64,000 nucleotides of DNA. Origin: Cyrtodaria siliqua. Taxonomy: Eukaryota > Mollusca > Bivalvia > Adapedonta > Hiatellidae. Positions 44,516 to 57,420 of the stretch are shown one piece after another. Numbering within the stretch: the stretch's first letter is position 1; each line of letters opens with the position of its first letter. The stretch covers positions 62,001 to 126,000 of the forward strand of contig JAWPHD010001217.1 in the NCBI GenBank assembly GCA_037043455.1, given 5' to 3'. The translations under genes and the position numbers were made by a program. The notes beneath the pieces were generated by a model that worked only from the letters and a program-made list of their open reading frames with translations, did not search any database and was not told where the DNA came from.

Positions 44516-45530
44516 ATATACAAATTGCTATTAATACATTTTCCTTTTCTTCAAGGGTATATATACAATTGTATCAACAACTAACTTTATGAACAGAAAC
44601 GTATTCATATGTAAAAGGTAACAAATAATAATGCAGCAGTGAATGTTGCTGATTGCTCTCATCTTAAATATGCCGAGAACGTGAAGGAACCATTACGTTG
44701 AATCCCCAACATGTGTATGTACATATAAATATATTAATATCCACTGTAGGGAAAGTGCGAATCGTGTTTGAGTTTGTAGATATCAACACGCTAGTTTGTA
44801 GACAGATATATGATGGATTGTAGATGTGGAAACTCATATTTGGCAAATAATTGTGATTTTACAAACGTATTCTCCATAAAACAGTACAGTATCTGTCTAT
44901 CTGTGTTACATTTACACAATGTGCGTGACTCTCAGGTGACCACATCGAGTTTACAACGTGGAAGTCTGTATTTTATATTATCAGACGGTTTATATGGTAA
45001 GAACTTGTATATAAGAACGTTACTGCCTCATATTTCATCAAACTACATTTGCTGGATTAGTTTAATTGTATTTCAATAAAAACCATTTGCTGGATTAGTT
45101 TAATTGTATTTCAATATATCTGGACTTCAAAAACTACATTTAAACCAAAAGAAAATATATATTTTGTCTTGATTGTTTGTTAGATGGTACTCATATTAAG
45201 TGAAGTAGTTGGTAAGCTCTAGTTTTACGATGTAGAACATAGCTTCTTATAGCTAGTGTATTTTTTTTAAATCGTAATATTGCGTTTAGCTCATCGTCTT
45301 ATTTCTAAGTCACGGTTGGTAAAATATAATGTTTTATGATTTTTATAACATCTTAACGAGAGTTTTATGGATATAATTTTTCGCGCGACCGCATGCCTGT
45401 TCCTTATCCCGGTTCCTTCCGGTGACTGATTTAGTGTGTTAAGTTCAACCGTTTGCCTATATACTTCATATTTCATAGAAATATATCAACTACACAAGTA
45501 ACGGTCACTCTGTATCAATTGTTTGAAACA
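44516..45530. other. Unannotated DNA
   Basis: A 45-bp direct duplication containing CATTTGCTGGATTAGTTTAA occurs at 45040-45120. Nothing else is seen. Confidence 0.4.
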
Positions 45531-45534
45531 GTTT

Positions 45535-46080
45535 TTAGCTCGAGTATTCGAAGAATATTGAGAGATATCTACTCACCACGGCGTCGCGTCAGTTGTTGCG
45601 TTGGCGTCGCGTCGACGTCCCAGCTCACCTAAAGTTTTTTGCACTAGATTTATAACTTCAACACTACTGAAGCTATATGCATAAAATTTATAATATGTTT
45701 ACCATCAGATATGCCACCTTATCCAACAATCCCCATAACTCTTCCTTGCATTTTGACAACGTTATGGCACTTTGATTGTCATGTCTTTACCTTAAAGTTT
45801 TTGTGCAATTGTTTATAACTTTAACACTACTGAAGTTACTGCATTAAAACTTTATACTAATGTGTCACATCAATTCTGCATCTTATCCTACAATCTCCAT
45901 AACCCTTCTTCCATTTTGACAAATTATGGCGCTGAATTGGTACAAATGTAATTTCATAAGAGTATTTATTGGAAAAAACACTTCAAAATCTTCTTCCCCG
46001 AAACAAAAAGGGCTGCAGCTTAGATATGTATATGTAGCATCGTATTGTAATCTCTACCAAATTAGCTCAAAGGTGGACCC
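45535..46080. repeat. Interspersed element with TTTTAGCTCGA end
   Basis: TTTTAGCTCGAGTATTCGAA and GGCGTCGCGTCGACGTCC are followed by two degenerate units around AGTTTTTTGCACTAG and CACTACTGAAG. It is the inverse of the end at 20950-21042. Confidence 0.6.
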
Positions 46081-46099
46081 TGGGTCAGAATTAGACCCA

Positions 46100-47060
46100 C
46101 CCTAGGTCAAAAGAGGTGAAACATGAGGGTGTGGGTGGGCCCCCTGAGTCATAACTTAGTAACCATTGAGATCCCACCCCTATAACCTATATTACTGGAC
46201 ATGAACAGACAGATACAACCATCAACCAGCATAGGCACCGGGTTGTTTTCCCACCTCTGGGGACATAGCCCCTCGGTCTCATAATACTTGGAAACATGAG
46301 ATCCCCACCCTATAACCATATATTACAGGACATGAAACAGAAGATACAACCATCCAACCAGCATAGGCACCGGGTTGTTTCCCCACCCCTGGGGACATAG
46401 CCCTCGGTCATAACTTGGAAACCATTGACATCCCCACCCTATAACCATATATACACTTACTGGGCATGAACAGACGGATATAACCACCCAACTAGCACAG
46501 ACCCCGGTATCCTTTCCCACTCCTTGGACATAGCCCCTCGGTCATAACTTGGAACCATTGAGATACCCACCCTAACCATATACACTTACTGGGCATCAAC
46601 AGACGGATACAGCCACCAAACCAGCATAGACCCCGGACTCCTTCCCCACCATGGTGACATAGCCCTGGCTCATAACTTGTAAACCGTTAAGATCCCACCC
46701 TATAACATATGTACACTTACTGGCATGAACAGATGGATATAACCACCCAACCAGCATAGACCCCGGGCTCCTTCCCCTCCCTGGAACAAAGCCCCTCGGT
46801 CATAACTTGAAACCATTGAGATCCACACCCTATAATCATATATAGGCAAGAACAGAAAGATACAACCATCCAACCAGGATAGATCCCGGACTCCTTCACC
46901 ACCCGTGGTGAAATAGCCCCTGGGTCATAACTTGTAAACCGTTGAGATCCATACCATATAATCATATATACACTTACTGGGCATTAACAGACGGATACAA
47001 CCATCCAGCCAGCGTAGACCCTAGGCTTCTTCCCCACCTTTTAGGACCTAGCTCCTGGTC
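46100..47060. repeat. About 130-bp tandem array, seven to eight copies
   Basis: The marker CAACCAGCATAGACCCCGG recurs near 46229, 46361, 46495, 46624, 46754, 46878 and 47012, spaced 124-134 bp. Each unit also holds GGTCATAACTTGGAAACCAT and ATATACACTTACTGGGCATG. Confidence 0.85.
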
Positions 47061-47089
47061 AAACTTCATAAATAATTTGATATTTTTAG

Positions 47090-47340
47090 CTCGACTGTTC
47101 GAAGGATATTATAGGGTCTATAGGTCAAAGTTTATGGTCACAAATTGCATTTATGTGTTGATAAGGTTAATGATTACGTCCGCATTTCTTAACATATAAA
47201 TAACTTCAATATTTTTTATCCAATCATCATCAAACTTATTCTAAATGGGATGATGATCGTATATATTGAGTTCAAGATCATTGGATGAAAGGTCAAGGTC
47301 ACAAAGGGGTCAAAGGTCAAATGCATTTACATATATTTTT
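47090..47340. repeat. Interspersed element end
   Basis: TTTTAGCTCGACTGTTCGAA is the same terminal motif as at 45535. GGTCAAGGTCAC and GGTCAAAGGTCAAATG follow. Confidence 0.5.
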
Positions 47341-49109
47341 AACATATTTTCTTTAAAACTATAAAATGTGTTATGTATCTTTTGAAAGGGATATTATGAA
47401 ATTACCTCCGTGTCATCATAGAAAAATAGTGTCCCTTGATTTAATGAAAATTCCAGTGTTTTCCTTCTTCTGACACATCCAGCTGGTTACTGACAAATGT
47501 GTTTCCTGCATTGGTTAAATGTTTGAACATGTAGCATAATTAATGTGTAAGCAGTTAAATTACATACAAACAACTAATCGTTTAAACCCTTCACAATCAG
47601 TACGACTTTTGCAAGTGACTTGAATTGACCACGGGATCCGTGTATAAATGAGTGCGCCCCTTTGTTCCTGTTGTTATCTCGTTTTTCAATGAGAATGGTC
47701 AATGTGTGTGAGGCACCTTCATTATGTTACATATCAAATACGGATGTTAAACATATCTTGATAAATGTCATGATCTCAAAACGTATAGATTATTTTCAAT
47801 GATATATTGTTTTAACTTTTTTTAAATCAGCATTTGGTTGAGATCAATAAAACCTCAGTTGGCAGGGCCAAATTAATCATTATTATAACTATCATTATCT
47901 AATAGTAGAATACACCCAATGGAACTGAAAAGTGAATATCATGGTTTGATTTGAGAACAATATATACTGAGCAAAATAAAATGTCATTTCCATAAACAAT
48001 ACGAAGCCGTGTATGTTCAGGGGCAATGATAAAGAGACATAGATATGACCAATGATAATGTTACAAAGTCATTGTAAACAAAGCCGGTGAGAGAATATAA
48101 AAGAAAATATGATGGGAACATACTTTTTTAGGTTATCGAAAATCGTTGTCATTTGAATAAAACGGGAGGTAATTTTAAAATGACGAAATTTGGAACGTTT
48201 GTGTTTGAGAATAACAGTCGTTTGTGAACACGTTTCAGCGGGTTTTAAAGAATAACAGAACGGGCACGTCTTGTCAATTCCAAACATTAAACTTGTTTAA
48301 TGCAATACATTTGTTTAATGAAATTAGTTGTTTTTACTAAAGGGAGGTAATTCTGATACTTCGCTTAGAAAATAATAAAATAAAACCATTTTTTGAAAAT
48401 CGCATCCTTACCTAGAATTTCTAAAAGCTTCAAACAATTATATCGATTTTAATATGTTTAATCTTATATCCCTTAAAAGTTGTGTTAAGCTTTATTTGAT
48501 CAGTAAATTTAAAAAATCAATCTCATCTCCATTAGTGGTATTCTTTGATCCACCATTCCCCATTCCAACCCATGTTGACCTAAGCTGCTGCTGAAAATGT
48601 TTAGAATCCCAAGTGAACTAACGGCAAAAGATTGGGGAAAATAATCGTAAACCCCAAAAAGGCAAGTTTTCACTTAAATGATGAGTTACTATTCTATTTC
48701 AGGGTGTTATCAGTAGTTATGCACTGCAGGAATATTGCATAATTACAGATTACCCTATACATATGTGTTATTTGTATAACCCAGTTATAGTTGCAAACAT
48801 AAAAAATAATTGCCTCCTTTCTATTTCAAAATATGTTTCACAACATCTGGTATAAAACTTTGTTCGAATTTAGTCATTTTCGAGATGTTTGCGTTTAATT
48901 TCGAGGGTTCAAACCATCCCTACGTATGTAGTACCTCATAAACTTATGTATAGAAGAAGAAGACCGACAAGATGCGACACACGCAGAATTTGCAATAACC
49001 TCAGTTTTGGGGTGAAACAGTTAGATACTGAACACAAATTGAAACATACCCACTGTTATTGCTGGTATTTCCATAGGCCGGGTTTTGAGTGAGTATAAGC
49101 GCTTTTAAA
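47341..49109. other. Unannotated AT-rich DNA
   Basis: No gene or repeat is recognised. Confidence 0.4.
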
Positions 49110-50350
49110 CAGTACTCTTAAGGTAACAGCTGGTAATACCCTAACCCTGTGCAATACGACCATACAGCAGCCATTTTATTTCACCTGAACGTTTGCATTA
49201 GTTGATGGTTAGATGAATATTTGCCGATTGTTTTCGAAAATTAATATAATTGACTAAATCATACCAAAAAAAACAACAGTCGGTGGTGTAAAATGAACCC
49301 TAAATTTAATAAAAAATCTATATATAATATTCCATAAATATGCTAGTACATACTTGAAATAACCTCTGGTAATACATGAACCACTTGTGATACAGTCAAA
49401 CAACAGCTGTTTTATGTCATTTAACAGTTTGTATTAGTTGATGGTATAGGCGAATATTTGTCGGCTATTGCAAATATTACTGAAGTTTACTAAACCATTA
49501 CACAAAGCAGCAGTGAATGGAATAAAATGACCTCCCAATGTCATGCATAACATTGGATTTTAAGCAGTGTTGTCAAATGAAGCATATTGATACTTAAGCA
49601 GTATAATAAAGCCATTCGTCAATGGAAAATATCAAAAGAAATCTGGTTTGATAACGATATGCGCGTCATTTTAGTATTTAACATGTTAATAAGATATTCC
49701 ATGACTGTGCTATTACATACTTAACGTAACCTCTGGTGATGTCCTAAGACATGTGATACAACCATACACCCGCTGATTTATGTCACCTGAAACTTTATAT
49801 TATGTAATGGCATATGTGAATTTGCGGGATTTTATGAACATTAATTTAATGAATTCGACTAAACCATAACATAAAAAAATAACAGTGGGTGGTGTAAATT
49901 GACCCCTCACTCCTCTACCAATAACTGTGAATGTTAAACATTGTTCATTGACAAATGACGCATATAGATACTGAACAGTATAATGAAACATTGCTTTAAT
50001 TAAAAAACATTAACATTATTCTGGTTTGATAAGGATATGTGAGTTATATTAGAATTTAACGTGTATATAAGACATTACATAAGTGTGCTAGTACATATTT
50101 AAATTACTCGCTGGTTATGAGATACAACAATACATTGTCAACCGATGTTTTAGTTCACATGACACGTTATATTATTTGATGAACTAGACGAATATGGATT
50201 TAATGAACATTAATGTAGTCGACTAAACCATAACACAAACCAACAGTGGGTGGGGTAAATAGATCCACCCACAATTCTATGCATAACCGTAAATTTAAGC
50301 AGTATTCATTGTCAAATGAAGTATATTGATACTTAACCACCTTAACGAAT
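49110..50350. repeat. About 375-bp tandem array, four degenerate copies
   Basis: The marker AACCTCTGGTAATAC or a variant occurs at about 49128, 49361, 49729 and 50107. Units share ACAACAGTGGGTGGTGTAAA and CATTGTCAAATGAAGCATAT. Confidence 0.75.
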
Positions 50351-50509
50351 ACAGAATATCTTTGTGATACAGGTTTTCAATACACACATATAGTTGCATA
50401 CATGTGTTTATACATGTAGCAGTATTTTGACAGATGTTTGTATTGGCAGATAATCGACAGGCATGACATTGTATAATTATTAATGACATTTCCGTCAACA
50501 TAGCCATAC

Positions 50510-50810
50510 ACATATGTAAAAAAAATAAATAGAGTTTCGATGGAGTGGGGTGGGGCAACATAGCTATATATGTGTAAGAATTGTCCAAAACCACACAGAA
50601 ATACGTAAAAAAAAATAAATAAAAAAAATCCAGTTTTGAGTGGGGGGAGGGGGAGGCGGCGCAACATAGCAATGTGTAAGAATTGACCAAAACAACACAG
50701 AAATATGTAATAAAAAATAGTTATAATAATTGAGTTTTTAGTGAGGTTGGGGTTGGTTGTGGGGAAGAGGCGGGGGTGTGTGTGTGTGTGTGTGTGGGGG
50801 GGGGGTTGAT
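50510..50810. repeat. G-rich repeat related to 18677-20360, with GT run
   Basis: Two to three units contain GAATTGACCAAAACAACACA, GAAATATGTAA and a G-run. A GT run of about nine repeats and G9 follow at 50776-50803. Minus-strand frames here are repeat translations. Confidence 0.7.
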
Positions 50811-50811
50811 G

Positions 50812-50960
50812 TTTGCAGTACAGTGCGGACCTATGATGCCATTTCATTCGGACGCTGTGGTTTCTATAGGACCCTATATATTATTTTGATTAAGATTGTT
50901 CATGAACGGTAGTGAAAAATGCTTGCTACCGTTTTCGCTCTCTAGGCCGGGTTGAGCATT
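50812..50960 (+). mobile_element. Penelope-like 3' end remnant
   Basis: TTTGCAGTACAGTGCGGACC and GGACGCTGTGGTTTCTATA match 1712-1775. GTTCATGAACGGTAGTGAAA then matches the terminal repeat at 34895. Confidence 0.65.
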
Positions 50961-50964
50961 AAAA

Positions 50965-51200
50965 TAAGCCTTTCGATTTATTAATCCAGAATCATTTTGA
51001 CTTTAAACCTAATTACATATAGTTAAATACAATTATGTTGATTGTTCACCTTTTTCGTTATTCTACCATGGGTTTGAATACATTACTGATGAAATATAAT
51101 CAAATGTTAGTAATACATATCGTAAAAACAATTTGCCTTATAATATTCTTATAATTAATATTAATGATTAAACAAATGCAATGTTTATGTAGAAAATGTA
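50965..51200. repeat. Sequence shared with 57180-57420
   Basis: ATTTATTAATCCAGAATCAT and TATAATTAATATTAATGA are found in the same order and orientation at 57195-57380. It lies just 3' of the minus-strand frame at 51213. Confidence 0.6.
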
Positions 51201-51212
51201 AGTTTGACTAAA

Positions 51213-51551
51213 CTAAATAGCCGTGAGTCCCCTTAAGATGGACTCATCACTTTCATCTTTCATCGATGTACTAACATCTACTTTCTTTATGCATATGGCG
51301 GATCCGTCGTCAAACGACACCTTCATCACATTCTCAAACCTATGAATAGCTACGATTCCCTCCATCTGATAACCCTGTAATTGTCGTAGAAAATCCGAGA
51401 CACTGTCAGGGAGAAACCGTGACATTAGAATTGCAATCGTCAGGACACCGTGACAGATTGATACAATGGAATTGTTTTGCCGCATAACGACATAATAGGC
51501 AGTATTGACTTTTCGTTGCGCAACCGTGACTGGTTTTCGTCGAGAATCCAT
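51213..51551 (-). CDS. Unrecognised 112-codon ORF
   Basis: The frame runs from an ATG with a favourable context (A at -3, G at +4) to a TAG stop. The product starts MDSRRKPVTVAQRKVNTAYY, has a hydrophobic middle (ICHGVLTIAILMSRFL), then LPDSVSDFLRQLQGYQMEGI, and ends with an acidic/serine-rich tail, KDESDESILRGL. No signal peptide is seen. The frame stays open about 60 bp upstream of the ATG. I do not recognise a family; it could be the nucleic-acid-binding start of a retroelement gag/ORF1 or an exon of a host gene. Its 3' flank is duplicated at 57180, which favours a repeated element. An LTR-like sequence starts about 100 bp upstream. Confidence 0.35.
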   Translation of the reverse strand: MDSRRKPVTVAQRKVNTAYYVVMRQNNSIVSICHGVLTIAILMSRFLPDSVSDFLRQLQGYQMEGIVAIHRFENVMKVSFDDGSAICIKKVDVSTSMKDESDESILRGLTAI

Positions 51552-51653
51552 TTGCGCTGATACCAGATTTACCCCCGGTGAATCTACATACCCAAACTAC
51601 ATACACTGTCAACTACACACTCATCTTTAACCTGAGTAGACTATGGACTATGA

Positions 51654-52289
51654 CAGCTGTTACCCTCATGTTTATGATGCTACATGTGTACATGTTTATT
51701 GACCCAGCTGCCATATTGTTTCTATTGACAGCACACATATAAATAGCTGATTCTAGTACTCTCTAAATTTCTAATTACATACTGAGATGTGTAGATTGTT
51801 ACAGAAAAATCTTTTAATCTAGAATGTTCCGTGTTGGTATATAAAGCTGGCCTTCGTAAAACGTGTGGGCTTTCAGTATTAGTATTCAAAGTGGAGTATC
51901 TTGTTCATTGTTTTAATTGAGAATTTACAACATATTATATTCTGTGAATTAGAATATAGTGGGAGAGGATAACAAAAATGTTGGGCTCATCTACTGAGTT
52001 TGGATTATTGGATTATTTGGACATTTGAACAATAATGAATTAATAAACCAGGAAATATTTAAAATGAAATTGGATTAAAAGGACACTTGATAATCTTGAT
52101 TAAAGGGACAATTACCAATATTGTTTTGACTTTATTCATTAATTGAATTTTAATGTTATGTATTTTCTGTATGTGCATATTTTTCATTTTTTATTTACAT
52201 TGTAGTATTTGAATGAATTTGTGGATTATATTACACAAATAGTTGTTACTGGTTTTACTTCCTTTCTTGTTACATTTTACCAGTAGCAG
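51654..52289 (+). mobile_element. Putative LTR of a retrotransposon
   Basis: It begins TGTTACC and ends near CCAGTAGCA, just before a primer-binding-site-like sequence. A TATATAAAG box lies at about 51838. The boundaries are approximate; a second LTR was not found in the window. Confidence 0.55.
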
Positions 52290-52293
52290 AAAT

Positions 52294-52311
52294 TTGGGGC
52301 TCGTCCAGGAT
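52294..52311 (+). promoter_or_regulatory. Primer binding site
   Basis: TTGGGGCTCGTCCAGGAT closely resembles the tRNA-complementary primer site of many retroviruses and Gypsy-type elements (TGGGGGCTCGTCCGGGAT type). Its place directly after the LTR end supports the reading. Confidence 0.65.
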
Positions 52312-52451
52312 AGAAACATTTTCGGACGCTTTTATTATGTATACATTTTTTTCGGAAAAAAAAAATTAAAATAATAAAAGTACAAAAGTACTCGTAAATT
52401 TGTAATGTTATAAAAAGTTAAACCGGCAGCAATCAAAATTGTGTTTGATCT

Positions 52452-52549
52452 TGTGAACAATTTGTTGATTCGCATACCCAGGAGGAATTTGACAAACTTA
52501 AAGAGGATGTTTTGCTCTTGCTTGCCGAAAAGTATGATTTATCATGCAG
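52452..52549 (+). pseudogene. gag-like fragment, part 1
   Basis: The frame reads FVDSHTQEEFDKLKEDVLLL then LAEKYDLSC, a helical start typical of molluscan Gypsy gag proteins by memory. It breaks off at 52549, where a foldback element begins, and resumes in part 2. Confidence 0.5.
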
Positions 52550-52939
52550 ATATGCACTTTTCTGCATAATAAAGGGGTGACCTAAAAAAATATGCTTTAT
52601 TAAGCACTGACCAATAAAGCAAATCAATGCGGAATCCCTCGGCGTTTATTTTACGTAATGTTATCTGACGTCATGCACGTAACGTTGCCTGACGTCATAA
52701 AACAAACAAAAAACAACAACATGGCGGCGTTCTCGATAAGCGTAACATTCTGAGAAATAGGTAATAATAGTAATTCATACAGAAAATGTGGATAATCTAC
52801 ATGATAAATAGAATATTATGTCAGTGCCTTTTACTATCAAGTTTATTAGGCTCGGCACGAAAATGAAGAGCCTCGCCATTCTTCGTTTTCTAAGCCGCGC
52901 CTAATAAACTTGATAGGACATAATATTCTCTATTTAACG
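52550..52939. mobile_element. Foldback element with GACGTCA module, copy 3
   Basis: TGACGTCAT occurs at about 52668 and 52690. ATGATAAAT at about 52800 is followed by a palindrome that starts AGAATATTATGTC, has the arms ATCAAGTTTATTAGGC and GCCTAATAAACTTGAT, and ends GACATAATATTCT. It splits the gag-like frame, which gives its approximate limits. Confidence 0.7.
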
Positions 52940-53110
52940 CAAGTTAAATCTTCCATGAGCAAATATGATATTAAGAATATTTTGGTTAAATATCTGGTAG
53001 AAGAAGACATTTATGATGAAAGTGCATTAAATTGAAATTGAATTATAAAACAGAAAAATAAATTGAAATTAGAGAAAATGCAATTGCAAGAAAGAAAAAC
53101 TAAATCTAAA
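52940..53110 (+). pseudogene. gag-like fragment, part 2
   Basis: The frame continues QVKSSMSKYDIKNILVKYLV then EEDIYDESALN to a stop, and after a frame change reads NKLKLEKMQLQERK, a basic/acidic coiled segment. Together with part 1 it is a decayed gag. No protease or RT follows. Confidence 0.5.
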
Positions 53111-53419
53111 ATTATTCTTGTGTTTAATATTTTAAATGCAGATCTCTCCCTACCAAACATTTTCTTCTTTTCAACGTTTTGATGCTTAATCCACATATCT
53201 CAGTGCTTTACATAATGTGTAGTTTCAATCACATATAAGAAATGTGAGTTCATAGGAGAAACTGAAATGTGTGAAAACTAGAGATTTGTGTTTTTTTTTA
53301 ACAATCATCCAACCTATGAGATAGGGCACAAAATTGGCGCAGAAAATCAGAAAAGTCCACGACATTAGCAAAATAAGTTTTGGTAGAATAAATATATTAA
53401 TTATGTAAATATATGCCTG

Positions 53420-53670
53420 AATGAATGAATGAAAGAACGAACGAACAAACAAACGAACGTACGTCCGAACGAACGAACGATCAAACAAAACACAAACAAA
53501 CAAATTAATAATTGAATGATTGAATGAATGAATGAATAAATGAATGAATGAATTAATTAATTAATGAATGAATACATGATGGAATGAATAAATGAATGAA
53601 TGAATGAATGAATGAATGAATGAATGAATGAATGAATGAATGAATGAATGAACGAACGAATAAAAAGAAC
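53420..53670. repeat. GAAT/GAAC tetranucleotide repeat
   Basis: TGAATGAATGAA with GAACGAACGAAC variants covers about 240 bp. Confidence 0.92.
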
Positions 53671-54600
53671 GCATTTCAAAATTGTATGTTTCTATAAAAT
53701 ACCCGTGACTGCTAGAGGTAGGGAGATATGACCTCATGTTCCTGATTTAACACGCTATATATAAAACCATGTGTCATGTGGATTCAGAGAAGATCTTTTG
53801 TAAGGACTGTTTTCATATATAGGTCTAAAAAAGCAAGTGAAATCTCTATACATGGGACTGAATAAGCTTGACGGTCCAGTACCTAGGAATCGTTTCTGGG
53901 CAAAAACTGTCTCAAAGTATGTCCCAAACGAAGATTTTGATGAAGGCATTACAGTTTATAGTATGTTTTTCTCCTGTATATGTGTGTGTGTGTTGTGGTG
54001 GTGGTGGAGGTGAGCAGAGGTGAGAAGCTGCGGGGGTGGAGGTTGTAAGAGGCGTCAACAGGTCCAATATACACAAAATTCATTTGCAGTGCCATTTTTC
54101 TAAAAAAAACAATTATTTTTTGTTTAAGCTTGACAAATATACAAGTATATTTCTTTGGAAGTACACGTATATCAAACAATTCCAGTGTTTCCACCCTAGA
54201 GATGTGCCGAGGTGGGGGTTGGGCTGGGTGTGTGAGTTGAGAGTTGGTGAGAGGTAAATTCGGTCAAATATCTATTTTTATTTCTCAGTAAAATGTAATG
54301 ATTTTGTGAATATCAGTATAATTTGCTCCAGGGTCAACACGGGACTCTGGGATAGGGGTCGAACGTTCAAATACACAAATAAACTAAACATGTTTTATTC
54401 ATTTACAGTGCCATATGTGTATATAGAAAAGCATAACTACTAATAGTACTATTTATGATCTGAGTATCAAAGAACGATCAAAACAATTACATGTAAAATG
54501 GATACAGAGTTAAGGGGAATTGACATGTGTGAAGAAAACGTGTGTATTTGCGATGGCGCGCCGTCGAATTCGTTCTAGAATTTTATTTAATAATTGTAAA
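53671..54600. other. Unannotated DNA
   Basis: A short TGTG/GTGGTGG run at 53983-54012 is the only feature. No gene is seen. Confidence 0.35.
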
Positions 54601-56700
54601 ACAGGGTTATGACCATTGACCTGAATTTACTCCTGTTACATCCTTAATCAGAACTGAACAAGAGTACCACGGTAAGGCAAGTAAATACCTCTTCGAGTGA
54701 TACCTTTCTCTATGACACTTTCAATAAGTTGAACTCGACTCATAATTCGTCGAGTGGTCAACATATTCCGCATAAACAGACGGCGAATGGGCGGACGATA
54801 CGGCAGATAGGCGGAAGGACGGACGAACGAACGACTGAAAAAGAGCTATCATTATATATTACCTCACCTAAGAACGTTTGGCTCATGATACCTTATTACC
54901 GAAAGTAGTTTCATACACAAACATGATAATAATGCTTCTCAAAATTTACATGTCATTTTTTATTTAATTATTGTGAAAAAAGATCATGACCTTTGACCCC
55001 AATTTATTCCGATTACTTCCAAAATCAACGCTAAACACGGGTACCACGATAAAGGCGGGAGAATACCCTTTCGAGTGAAAGCTTTTGCTGCTCGTAATAT
55101 TTTGAACTCGACCCGCAATTCATGGAGTGGGTGTTGGATTGGCGGACGGACGGACGGACGACGAACGAATTATCACCGTACATTAGCTTACATCTGAGCC
55201 TTTACTTATATTAACTCATAACCTAACAATACTAAACAAAATAATACTGTTTTTCAAAAATGTACATTGAACTTTTTAATTAAAATATTTTGGAAAAATG
55301 ATCATGACCTTTTATCTTCATTGGTCGGCGGACAACGAATTTTCAACGTATATCACCTCACCTCCGAGACTTTTAGTTATGTTAACTTATTGCCGAAATA
55401 TGCTTCGTGCATAAAGAAATACTAATGGCTTTCAAAAATGTATTTTTTTTTTAAATATTTTTGAAAAAGGGATGACCTTTTACCTCAATTTACCCCTGCC
55501 ACATTTAAAATCACGGCAGAACATGGGTACCTCGACAAAGGTGAGATATTCCCCTTTCGAGTGATAAGTGTCTCACTGCTCCTCGCGAAATGTTGAACTC
55601 GACTCACAATTCATTGAGTGGCTACTAGACGTTCTCCCGGACAGACGACGGTCGTTGGTTGGGCGGACGGACGGACGAAGGACGAAGACTTTTCACCAAA
55701 TATAAGCTCACTTCTGAGCATTTTACTTATGTTAGCTTATGACCGAAATATGCATTGTACATAAACAAAATACAAATGGCTTTCAAAAATGTACATTCAA
55801 TTTTTCAATTACATATTCTGAAAAAGGGCATGCCGTTTGACCTCAATTTACCTCTGTCACATATTCAATCATGGCAGAACACGGGTACCATTACAAAAGG
55901 TAAGATATTACTCTTTCGAGTGATATCGGTCTCTATGCTTCTCGCAAAATGTTGAACTCGACTCACAATTCATTGAGCGGCTATTACACGTTCTCCCGGA
56001 CAGTCAGCGGATGGTCGGACGGACGGCGGATGGGCGGACGGACGGACGACGGACGAAGACTTTTCAACGTATGAGCCTTTTACTTATATTAGCTTATGAC
56101 CGAAAGATGCATTGTACATAAACAAAATAATAATGGCTTTCAAAATTGTGCATTCAATTTTTCAATTAAATATTCTGAAAAAAGTCACGACATTTGACCT
56201 CGATTTACCTCTGTCACATATTAAATCATGGCAGAACACGAGTACCACTACAAAGGTAAGATATTACCCTTTCGAGTGATATCGGCCTCTATGCTCCTCG
56301 CAAAATGTTGAACTCAGAGTCGACTCACAATTCTTTAGCGGCTATTACACGTTCTCCCGGACAGTCAGCGGATGGGCGGACGGACGGCGGATGGGCGGAC
56401 GGACGGACGACAGACGAAGACTTTTCGCCGTATGGTTAGCTAATGACCGAAATACGCATTGTACATAAACAAAATACTAATGGCTTTCAAAAATGTGCAT
56501 TCAATTTTTCAATTAAATATTCTGAAAAAGGGTTATGACCTTTGACCTCAAGTTAGCCATGTCTCATACAAAATCATGGCTAAACACGGGTACAACGACA
56601 AAGGCAATATATTACTCTTTCGAGTGATACCTGTCACTATGTTCCTCGCAAAATGTTGAACTCGACTCAAAAATCGTCGAGTGGCCTCTAGACTATTTCG
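54600..56700. repeat. About 358-bp tandem array, six copies
   Basis: GTTGAACTCGACTCACAATT marks units near 54729, 55091, 55592, 55950, 56308 and 56655. Each holds GGACGGACGGACGACG, AATAATGGCTTTCAAAAATG and ATGACCTTTGACCTCAATTT. A seventh, damaged unit lies around 55200-55500. Confidence 0.85.
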
Positions 56701-57179
56701 TTTAAAATCATATTTAAAATGTAATAGACTAGTATACTAATAGTCTGATCGTAAGAATAATATTCGGTCGATAGTAGTCGTGTTACATTCTGCTGTATCA
56801 TAAGATATTTCGTTATAATAGATATCAGCAGTTTAATAATCTCTTTTTTAACTATTCTATTCTCTTGGATCTCTGACAAAGAAACTCAAATGCACAACTA
56901 GACACAATTTTAACTTCATAAATTTAAACTGCTTTTCGTGAAACCAGACTGCATTTGAAAAGAAAATCCTTTTCAGTGCCTTTGCTGAAGGGGAAATGAT
57001 TCCACAGTCCACTTAGGCCATCTCCCAATGGTATTCCTGCGACTATTGTTATATATATTATTAATAGAGGTTTGTCAAGCGGATCAGACAATTTATGAAG
57101 ACATTCAAGTAGGTCCTAGTTCGTGGTATTATTTTGTTAAAAGTGACACATGGCAATCATTATGTTTTTATCAAACATA
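56701..57179. other. Unannotated DNA
   Basis: Nothing is recognised here. Confidence 0.35.
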
Positions 57180-57420
57180 CAAATTAGCATCTTGATTTAT
57201 TAACTCAGTATCATTTTGTCTTCAAACCTGCTTGGATAGAATTGAATAAAAGTTTGAGTTTTCATTTTTTCTTCGTATCCTGCCATATGTTTACTTTATT
57301 ACTGGTGCAATATAATTAACAGTTTATAATATGCAAAAGCAAGTTGCTTAATACGTTTGTTATAATTAATATTAATGAGTGAACACATGTAAGTTTGCAA
57401 AATTACACTACACAACTGTT
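57180..57420. repeat. Second copy of the 50965-51200 sequence
   Basis: CTTGATTTATTAACTCAGTA and CATATGTTTACTTTATTAC match the flank 3' of the ORF at 51213 in the same orientation. The ORF itself is not repeated here. Confidence 0.55.

Noticed and set aside
50295..50847. Minus-strand ORFs of 131 and 156 codons
   Set aside because: They are translations of the G-rich repeat and GT run, with the same FFYVFLC-type motifs as the block at 18677-20360.
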